A DNA stretch of 7,576 nucleotides from Christensenella sp. UBA1431 (GTDB taxonomy: Bacteria; Bacillota; Clostridia; Christensenellales; UBA1431), in contig DCTV01000008.1 of assembly GCA_002329665.1 (NCBI GenBank), positions 1 through 7,576 on the forward strand, read 5' to 3'. A model generated the notes under the pieces. It was given only the letters and a program-made list of their open reading frames with translations. It was not told the DNA's origin and ran no database searches. Each line of letters opens with the position of its first letter. The stretch's first letter is position 1. Below, in pieces: positions 1 through 5,047 of this stretch. A program made the position numbers and the translations under genes.

Positions 1-1611
1 CTTGATGTTGCTGATCGTCTTCTCCAGCAGCGCCCCCTGAGTCGCCAAAGCTACCACCAACGTACCCTGCTCGATAAGGGCGATGGTGCCGTGCTTGAGT
101 TCGCCCGCCGCGTACGCCTCCGAATGGATGTAGGAAATCTCCTTGAGCTTCAGGGACGCCTCCATCGCCAGCGCGTAGTCGAGGCCGCGCCCCAGGAAGA
201 ACACGCTGTGCCGGTCGAATTGTTCGCTGGCGAACCGCTGTATCTCGTCGACCCCCGCGATCGCCTTCTCGGCCAGTTCGCTCAGGCCAAGGAGCTTTTC
301 GAACATGCCCGACGCCTCTTCGCCGGAGAGCACGCCGCGCCGCCGCGCGAACTCGGCGCAGAGCGCGTAGAGCACCATGAGCTGTGACGTGTACGCTTTA
401 GTGGACGCGACGGCGATCTCCAGCCCCGCCCACGTGTAGATCAGGTAATCGGCCTCGCGTGCGACCGAGCTCCCGACGACGTTGGTGATAGCCAGCACCT
501 TCCCGCCGCGCTGCTTCGCCTCGCGCATGGCCGCGAGCGTGTCCGCCGTCTCGCCCGACTGGCTGATGATGATAACCAGCGTATCCGGGAGCGTGACCGG
601 GTCGCGGTAGCGGTATTCCGACGCGATGTCGACTTCGACCGGTATCCTGAGCACGCGCTCGAAGACGTACTTCCCCACGACGCCGGCGTGGTACGCGGTG
701 CCGCAGGCGATGATCGAAACGCGCTTAAACGACTTCACCTGCTCCGCGCTCATCTGCAGTATGTCTTCGCGCATGGCAAGGAGGCCGTCTTTGCGCTCGA
801 TCATGGGCTGGAGCGTGTCGCGCAGCGCCTTGGGCTGGTCGTGTATCTCCTTGGCCATGAAATGCTCGTACCCGCCCTTTTCGGCGACCTCGATGTCCCA
901 GTCGATATGCAGCATCTCGCGCTCGACCGGTTCGCCGAACTGGTCGAACACCGTCACGCCGTCCCGTTCGAGCACGGCGATGTCCATGTTTTCGAGGAGG
1001 TAGACGCGTCGCGTGTGCTCGAGCACCGCCGGGATGTCGGAAGCGATCAGGCAGCCGTCCTCGGCTTTCGCGGCGATGAGCGGGCTGTCCTTGCGAGCGC
1101 AGAAGAGCTTATCCGGCTCGTGCCTGCACAGGATGCCCAGCGCGAACGAGCCTTCCAGCAGAGGGAGCACCCTGGTGAGCGTGCCCAGCATGTCCCCGTC
1201 GTAATGCATGCCCAGCAGGTGCGCTATCACCTCGGTGTCGGTCTGCGAGAGAAATACGCAGCCCTGTTCCTCCAGCCATTCGCGTATCTTGCGGTAGTTC
1301 TCGATGATGCCGTTGTGGATCACGGAAATGCAGCCCGAGCCGTCTATATGCGGATGCGAGTTCACGTCCGACGGCTCGCCGTGGGTCGCCCAGCGCGTGT
1401 GCCCGATGCCCAGGCACCCTTCGGCCCCGTCGGCGTCGAGCAGGTTCTGCAGGTCCTGCACGCGCCCCTTCGTCTTTTTCACGACGATGCCGTCCTTGCC
1501 GAGCACGCTGATGCCGGCCGAGTCGTAGCCCCTGTATTCAAGCCGCCTCAACCCGCTCATCAGCACGGGCGGGGCCTGCTTTTCGCCGATATATCCAACG
1601 ATCCCACACAT
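1..1611 (-). CDS. glmS: Glutamine--fructose-6-phosphate aminotransferase (isomerizing), 3'-truncated by window edge
   Basis: GlmS converts fructose-6-phosphate and glutamine to glucosamine-6-phosphate, the entry step to UDP-GlcNAc for peptidoglycan and envelope glycans. The window holds 537 residues, and about 70 more, with the C-terminal catalytic Lys (603 in E. coli), lie beyond position 1. The protein begins Met-Cys-Gly-Ile-Val, so removal of Met exposes the N-terminal nucleophile Cys. The Ntn glutaminase domain carries YRGYDSAG (26-33), HTRWATHG (71-78), HNG (99-101) and SQTDTE (122-127). The first SIS (sugar isomerase) domain carries CGTAYHAG (303-310), SQSGETADT (350-358) and VASTKAYTSQ (401-410). 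The second SIS domain carries ASLKLKEISYIH (485-496) and GELKHG (503-508). Lys488, Glu491 and His507 match E. coli Lys485, Glu488 and His504. The ATG is fixed by the Cys and by GGGAGG upstream. No defect is visible. Confidence 0.97.
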   Translation of the reverse strand, partial: MCGIVGYIGEKQAPPVLMSGLRRLEYRGYDSAGISVLGKDGIVVKKTKGRVQDLQNLLDADGAEGCLGIGHTRWATHGEPSDVNSHPHIDGSGCISVIHNGIIENYRKIREWLEEQGCVFLSQTDTEVIAHLLGMHYDGDMLGTLTRVLPLLEGSFALGILCRHEPDKLFCARKDSPLIAAKAEDGCLIASDIPAVLEHTRRVYLLENMDIAVLERDGVTVFDQFGEPVEREMLHIDWDIEVAEKGGYEHFMAKEIHDQPKALRDTLQPMIERKDGLLAMREDILQMSAEQVKSFKRVSIIACGTAYHAGVVGKYVFERVLRIPVEVDIASEYRYRDPVTLPDTLVIIISQSGETADTLAAMREAKQRGGKVLAITNVVGSSVAREADYLIYTWAGLEIAVASTKAYTSQLMVLYALCAEFARRRGVLSGEEASGMFEKLLGLSELAEKAIAGVDEIQRFASEQFDRHSVFFLGRGLDYALAMEASLKLKEISYIHSEAYAAGELKHGTIALIEQGTLVVALATQGALLEKTISNIK

Positions 1612-1675
1612 ACAAAACATCCTCCCAGCACAGAACGAATTTCCCCCATCATCCTATGCGCGTCTTTCGATCCTG
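1612..1675 (-). other. gatB-glmS intergenic spacer, no terminator or glmS ribozyme
   Basis: This 64-nt gap has no stem followed by a T-tract and no convincing -35/-10 pair, so glmS is probably co-transcribed with the gat genes. It is too short to hold the roughly 150-nt or longer glmS ribozyme known from many Firmicutes. The only clear element is the glmS Shine-Dalgarno. Confidence 0.6.
1621..1626 (-). promoter_or_regulatory. Ribosome binding site of glmS
   Basis: GGGAGG (1626-1621) lies 9 nt upstream of ATG 1611-1609. Another in-frame ATG at 1620-1618 abuts the motif and would put three residues before Met-Cys, which would block exposure of the catalytic cysteine. The downstream ATG is therefore the start. 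Confidence 0.8.
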
Positions 1676-3106
1676 TTATTTTTTTAGTTCCTTTGCGAAC
1701 AATTCCTGGAGCAGGACAGGGTTCGCCTTGCCTTTCGTCCGTTTCATCGCCTGCCCGGTGAAAAAGGCCATCGCCTTTTTCTTGCCCGCGCGGTAGTCCG
1801 CGGCGGGTTTCGGGTTGTCCCGCACGATCTGCTTCACGATCTCCCCGAGCGCGTCCGCGTCGCTGATCTGCGTCAGGCCGAGTTCCTCCACCAGCTTTGA
1901 CGGGGGCTTCCCCGTGTCCAGCATGCCTTCGAGGACCTGGCGCCCGGCCGTGGAACTGATCGTCCCCTTATCGATCAGCGCGATCAGCGCCGCGAGGTCC
2001 TCCCCCGAAAAACCGATTTCCTCGGTGTCCAATAAACGGTCCTTGAGCATGCGCATCAGGTCGCCTATGAGCCAGTTGGCCGCGGCGCGCGGCGCGGCCC
2101 CCGCCGCCATGGCGGTCTCGAAAATCGCGGAAAGCCTGCGCGAACTGCTCAGCATGCGCGCGTCCCTGCCGGGGATGCCCAGCTCCCGTTCGTACCGGAT
2201 GCGTTTGGTCTCGGGCAGCTCCGGCAGCCTTTCGCGTATGCGCGCGATCCAGTCCTCGTCCACCACGATGGGCATCAGGTCCGGCTCGGGAAAATAGCGG
2301 TAGTCGTGGCTGTCTTCCTTGGACCTGAGCGCCGAGGTCGTGCCGGTGGCGTCGTCGTAGCGCAGCGTCTGCTGCACCACCCGCCCGCCGCCCTCGATCA
2401 CGTCGACCTGCCGCGCGGCCTCGTATTCGATCGCGCGCCCGGCCGAACGGAACGAGTTGAGGTTCTTGGTCTCCGTGCGCGTGCCCAGTTCCTCGCTCCC
2501 CTCGGGGCGTACCGAGATGTTCACGTCGCAGCGGAGCGACCCCTCCTGCATCTTGCAGTCCGATATGCCGATGCACAGTAAAATATTCCTCAGCGTCTCG
2601 AGGAAGACCCGCCCCTCTTCGGCCGAGCGCATGTCCGGCTGGGTGACGATCTCGATCAGCGGCACGCCCGCGCGGTTGTAGTCCACGCGCGAGCAGGACT
2701 GCCCGTCCGGGTGCACGAGCTTGCCCGCGTCTTCTTCCATATGTATCTCCCGGATGCCGATGCGTTTCACGCCCGACTCGGTCTCGATGTCCACGTAGCC
2801 GTTGCGGCACAGGGGATAATAGAGCTGCGACGTCTGGAACCCCTTGGTGAGGTCGGGGTAATGGTAGTTCTTTCGGTCCATCAGGCTGTGCCGGGTGATC
2901 TCGCAGTTGGTGGCCAGCCCGGCCATGATGCAGTAGTCCACCGCGGCCGCGTTGATGACCGGCAGCGTGCCCGGCAGCCCGGCGCACACCGGGCAGCAGA
3001 GCGTGTTTTCCCCGGCCCCGAACGCGTTCGCGCAGCCGCAGAACATCTTCGTCTGGGTGGAAAGCTCCACGTGTATCTCCATCCCGATCACGGTCTCGTA
3101 CTTCAA
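1676..3106 (-). CDS. gatB: Asp-tRNA(Asn)/Glu-tRNA(Gln) amidotransferase subunit B
   Basis: GatB binds the mischarged tRNA, phosphorylates its Glu or Asp side chain with ATP and replaces the phosphate with ammonia from GatA. From TTG 3106 the product is 476 residues, the usual family length. The cradle domain begins KYETVIGMEIHVEL, with Glu10 and His12 in the positions known to matter in S. aureus GatB. It continues with Cys23-x-Cys25 and Cys38-x-x-Cys41 (a likely zinc site), DRKNYHYPDL (77-86), HMEEDAGK (122-129), NRAGVPLIEIVTQPD (144-158), TKNLNSFRS (213-221) and DYRYFPEPDL (268-277). The C-terminal helical and YqeY-like tRNA-binding region follows from about 325 (NWLIGDL, GKANP near the end). 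The frame is open upstream to 3358, but that part lies inside gatA and is not GatB-like. The start overlaps the gatA stop by 4 nt (TTGA). Confidence 0.97.
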   Translation of the reverse strand: MKYETVIGMEIHVELSTQTKMFCGCANAFGAGENTLCCPVCAGLPGTLPVINAAAVDYCIMAGLATNCEITRHSLMDRKNYHYPDLTKGFQTSQLYYPLCRNGYVDIETESGVKRIGIREIHMEEDAGKLVHPDGQSCSRVDYNRAGVPLIEIVTQPDMRSAEEGRVFLETLRNILLCIGISDCKMQEGSLRCDVNISVRPEGSEELGTRTETKNLNSFRSAGRAIEYEAARQVDVIEGGGRVVQQTLRYDDATGTTSALRSKEDSHDYRYFPEPDLMPIVVDEDWIARIRERLPELPETKRIRYERELGIPGRDARMLSSSRRLSAIFETAMAAGAAPRAAANWLIGDLMRMLKDRLLDTEEIGFSGEDLAALIALIDKGTISSTAGRQVLEGMLDTGKPPSKLVEELGLTQISDADALGEIVKQIVRDNPKPAADYRAGKKKAMAFFTGQAMKRTKGKANPVLLQELFAKELKK

Positions 3107-4578
3107 CCCTGTCCACCTCCAACGTCTACCGGCCGGAGCGCGCCTCCGCCGGCGGCCTGTTCGTACGCGTACCCCGCGCCGAGCACCAGCGCGTCGCTGC
3201 GGGCCGGGCCGATGATCTGCATGCCGATCGGCAGGCCGCCCTCTCCTCTGCCGCAGGGCAATACCAGCGCCGGCAGGCCCGCGATGTTGACGGGCACCGT
3301 GCACATGTCGGCCGCGTACATCCTGAGCGGGTCGTCGATGCGCGCGCCCTCCTTCCACGCCGTCGTGGGCGACGCCGGCGTCAGGAGGAAATCGTATTTA
3401 TTGAACAGCGCGGCGTAGTCGCGCATGATGAGCGTGCGCACCTGTTGCGCTTTTTTGTAATACGCGTCGTAGTACCCGGCGCTCAGCACGTAGGCCCCGA
3501 GCATGATCCGGCGCTTCACTTCCCGCCCGAAACCTTCGCTGCGGCTCCTGACGAACATCTCCTCGTGGTCTTTCGCGCCGTGTGCGCGGTAGCCGTAGCG
3601 GACGCCGTCGTAACGCGCCAGGTTTGAACTCGCCTCGGCCGAGGATACCAGGTAATAGGCCACCAGCGCGTACTCGGCCAGCGGGAGCGAGCATTCCTCG
3701 CAAACTGCCCCCATCGACTCGAAGGTTTTCGCGGCTTCCAGCACCGCGTCGCGCACCTCTTCGTCCACGCCCTGAGCGAAGTACTCCCTGGGCAGGCCGA
3801 CGCGCTTTCCCTTCATGTCGATATTAAGCCGCGCTTCGAACCCGTCCTGCGCGTCCATGATCGACGTGGTGTCGCGGCTGTCGCCCTTCACGATAGCGTC
3901 GAGCACCATCGCGCAGTCGCGTACGCTCCTGGCGAGCGGCCCTATCTGGTCCAGCGACGACGCAAACGCTATAAGGCCGTAGCGCGATACCATGCCGTAG
4001 GTGGGCTTCATCCCCACGACGCCGCAGAGCGACGCGGGCTGGCGGATCGATCCGCCCGTGTCCGACCCGATCGCCACCACAGCCGAGCCTGCCGCGACGG
4101 CCGCGGCGCTCCCGCCGCTCGAGCCGCCGGGCACGCGGGAGAGGTCATGCGGGTTGCGCACGGTCCCGAAATACGACGTTTCCGTCGAGGACCCCATCGC
4201 GAACTCGTCCATGTTGCACTTGCCCAGGAACACGGAGCCCTGCGCGCGCAACAGCTCGATGGCGTTGGCGTCGTAGGGCGGAAAGAAATTTTCGAGCATC
4301 CGGGAAGCGCAGGTCGTGCGCACCCCCCTGATGCAGATGTTGTCCTTGATCCCGACGGGCACGCCGCAGAGCGCGCCGCCGTCCCCGGCTTTCAACATTC
4401 TGTCCGCTTCGCCGGCCTGTTCGAGCGCGGCGTCGCCAAGCACCGTGATGTACGCGTTCAACTGCGGGTCCGTCCCGGCGATGCGCTCGAGCAGCGCCCG
4501 CGCCGTCTCCGCGGCCGACACTTCGCCCGAACGGAGCAGCGAACGCAACTCGTGCGCCGTGTATTCGTAAAGCTGCAA
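3103..4578 (-). CDS. gatA: Asp-tRNA(Asn)/Glu-tRNA(Gln) amidotransferase subunit A (amidase)
   Basis: GatA is the glutaminase subunit. It hydrolyses glutamine and passes ammonia through a channel to GatB, where mischarged Glu-tRNA(Gln) or Asp-tRNA(Asn) is amidated. From TTG 4578 the product has 491 residues, close to the family's 480-490. It is an amidase-signature protein with the full Ser-cisSer-Lys triad: Lys78 (GVPVGIKDN), Ser153 (GGSSGG) and Ser177 (SDTGGSIRQ). These match Lys79, Ser154 and Ser178 of the S. aureus enzyme. Other family blocks are GKCNMDEFAMGSSTE (119-133), KPTYGMVSRYGL (181-192) and the C-terminal LPIGMQIIG. A GTG at 4587 would add three residues but overlaps the Shine-Dalgarno, so TTG is preferred. 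The TGA stop (3105-3103) overlaps the gatB start, and the gene's last codons carry the gatB ribosome binding site. Confidence 0.97.
   Translation of the reverse strand: MQLYEYTAHELRSLLRSGEVSAAETARALLERIAGTDPQLNAYITVLGDAALEQAGEADRMLKAGDGGALCGVPVGIKDNICIRGVRTTCASRMLENFFPPYDANAIELLRAQGSVFLGKCNMDEFAMGSSTETSYFGTVRNPHDLSRVPGGSSGGSAAAVAAGSAVVAIGSDTGGSIRQPASLCGVVGMKPTYGMVSRYGLIAFASSLDQIGPLARSVRDCAMVLDAIVKGDSRDTTSIMDAQDGFEARLNIDMKGKRVGLPREYFAQGVDEEVRDAVLEAAKTFESMGAVCEECSLPLAEYALVAYYLVSSAEASSNLARYDGVRYGYRAHGAKDHEEMFVRSRSEGFGREVKRRIMLGAYVLSAGYYDAYYKKAQQVRTLIMRDYAALFNKYDFLLTPASPTTAWKEGARIDDPLRMYAADMCTVPVNIAGLPALVLPCGRGEGGLPIGMQIIGPARSDALVLGAGYAYEQAAGGGALRPVDVGGGQG
3113..3120 (-). promoter_or_regulatory. 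Ribosome binding site of gatB inside the gatA 3' end
   Basis: GGAGGTGG on the minus strand ends 6 nt before TTG 3106-3104 (9 nt from the GGAGG core) and lies within the last codons of gatA. It selects TTG as the gatB start. Together with the stop-start overlap it implies translational coupling. Confidence 0.85.
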
Positions 4579-4586
4579 ACCTTCCA

Positions 4587-4592
4587 CTCCTT
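4587..4592 (-). promoter_or_regulatory. Ribosome binding site of gatA, fixing a TTG start
   Basis: AAGGAG (4592-4587) starts directly after the gatC TAA. The in-frame GTG at 4587-4585 shares the last G of this motif, so it cannot be served by it. TTG 4578-4576 lies 8 nt downstream at ideal spacing. This moves the gatA start three codons inside the longest frame. Confidence 0.8.
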
Positions 4593-4871
4593 TTATATCA
4601 CTCTCGGAATGATGAACCCGCTCTCGTCGCGCTCCGGGGCGCCCATGAGCACGTCCTCGCGCGGCATGGACGGCCGGGGCACGTCCTCGCGGAGCACGTT
4701 TACTGCCCCCGAGACGTGCGCGGCGGGCGGGACACCCGTGGTGTCCAGTTCGCCCAGTTTGTCCACGAAACCGAGGATATCGCCCATATCCCCGGCAAAC
4801 CGGTCCAGTTCCTCCGGCGTGAACTCGAGTTTGGCCAGCTTCGCCAGTTCTTCGACCTGTTTCCTCTCCAA
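4593..4871 (-). CDS. gatC: Asp-tRNA(Asn)/Glu-tRNA(Gln) amidotransferase subunit C
   Basis: GatC is the small, non-catalytic subunit that wraps around and stabilises the GatA-GatB interface in the tRNA-dependent amidotransferase. From TTG 4871 the product is 92 residues, slightly short but normal for the family (about 95-100). It opens with the typical helix (ERKQVEELAKLAKLEF) and runs through a second helix (DMGDILGFVDKL, 28-39). It ends in the conserved tail with R-x-D (61-63), MP (69-70), AP (78-79) and a terminal FIIPRVI. The frame stays open further upstream to 5132, but that extension would cross the promoter and terminator, has no ribosome binding site and does not resemble GatC. GGAGGG 6 nt upstream supports TTG. 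It is the first gene of the gat cluster, with gatA starting 14 nt after its TAA. Confidence 0.95.
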   Translation of the reverse strand: MERKQVEELAKLAKLEFTPEELDRFAGDMGDILGFVDKLGELDTTGVPPAAHVSGAVNVLREDVPRPSMPREDVLMGAPERDESGFIIPRVI

Positions 4872-4877
4872 CGCCTT

Positions 4878-4883
4878 CCCTCC
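4878..4883 (-). promoter_or_regulatory. Ribosome binding site of gatC
   Basis: GGAGGG on the minus strand lies 6 nt upstream of TTG 4871-4869. No ATG or GTG in this frame lies near it, so this site decides the TTG start of gatC. Confidence 0.85.
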
Positions 4884-4904
4884 TATATCGCGGCCTACCC
4901 TAAG

Positions 4905-4933
4905 ATTATAGTCACAAACGCTGCAGTTTTCAA
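4905..4933 (-). promoter_or_regulatory. Sigma70-type promoter for gatCAB(-glmS)
   Basis: On the minus strand the -35 element TTGAAA (4933-4928) is followed by a 17-nt spacer (4927-4911) and a consensus -10 TATAAT (4910-4905). Transcription should start near 4901-4897, giving a leader of about 26-30 nt before the gatC TTG. The -35 begins 13 nt past the last T of the carB terminator, so the gat genes have their own promoter independent of carB. The AT-rich stretch stands out from the surrounding GC-rich DNA. No operator or riboswitch fits in so short a leader. Confidence 0.85.
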
Positions 4934-4946
4934 CGGCGGAAGCATG

Positions 4947-4989
4947 AAAATAAAAAAACAGGTGCGACGCAATCGCTTCGCCGCACCTG
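4947..4989 (-). terminator. Rho-independent terminator after carB
   Basis: Read on the minus strand, CAGGTGCG (4989-4982) pairs perfectly with CGCACCTG (4966-4959). A few further G-C and G-U pairs continue into the 15-nt interior. The stem is followed at once by seven T (4958-4952), an A and four more T. It lies about 58 nt after the carB stop and points in the direction of carB transcription. The other strand lacks a T-tract, so it should act one way only. It separates carB from the gat genes. Confidence 0.92.
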
Positions 4990-4993
4990 CGCG

Positions 4994-5036
4994 AGGGAAC
5001 GTATCGCGTCCGCCTTCGCCGGCGTCGCCAGTCCCT
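4994..5036 (-). other. Imperfect GC-rich hairpin between carB stop and terminator
   Basis: Between the carB stop and the terminator, AGGGA and TCCCT (4994-4998 and 5032-5036) can close a long stem. Inside it, a smaller imperfect hairpin at 5006-5028 pairs GCG with CGC and CGCC with GGCG across a TTCGCC loop. It could stabilise the 3' end of the carB message, or it may simply reflect high GC. No function is claimed. Confidence 0.25.
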
Positions 5037-5047
5037 GCCGCCGGGGT

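Noticed and set aside
388..450. Leu in the glmS AGLEIAVASTK segment where other GlmS proteins have Pro or Thr
   Set aside because: The position varies within the family as far as I recall, and all recognised catalytic residues within the window are intact.
1676..1686. A run of seven A at the gatB end as a possible slippery frameshift site
   Set aside because: The run is just the two Lys codons, with the last base of the preceding CTA, directly before the TAA stop. No downstream structure is visible, and the product already has normal family length.
1612..1720. A separate glmS promoter around the gatB stop
   Set aside because: Only weak AT-rich matches are present (a TTGTTC with no good TATAAT-like partner), so the evidence is not enough to annotate one.
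688..1761. A 357-codon plus-strand open frame opposite glmS and the gatB 3' end
   Set aside because: It is antisense to glmS, crosses the intergenic gap into gatB, is biased in composition and shows no family motif or clear ribosome binding site.
1968..3122. A 384-codon minus-strand frame overlapping gatB in another register
   Set aside because: Its product is Arg, Gly and His-rich and non-homologous; it is an out-of-frame shadow of gatB.
3107..3358. A longer gatB reading frame starting at 3358
   Set aside because: This part overlaps the gatA coding region by about 250 nt, is rich in Arg and Gly with no GatB homology, and the TTG at 3106 has its own Shine-Dalgarno.
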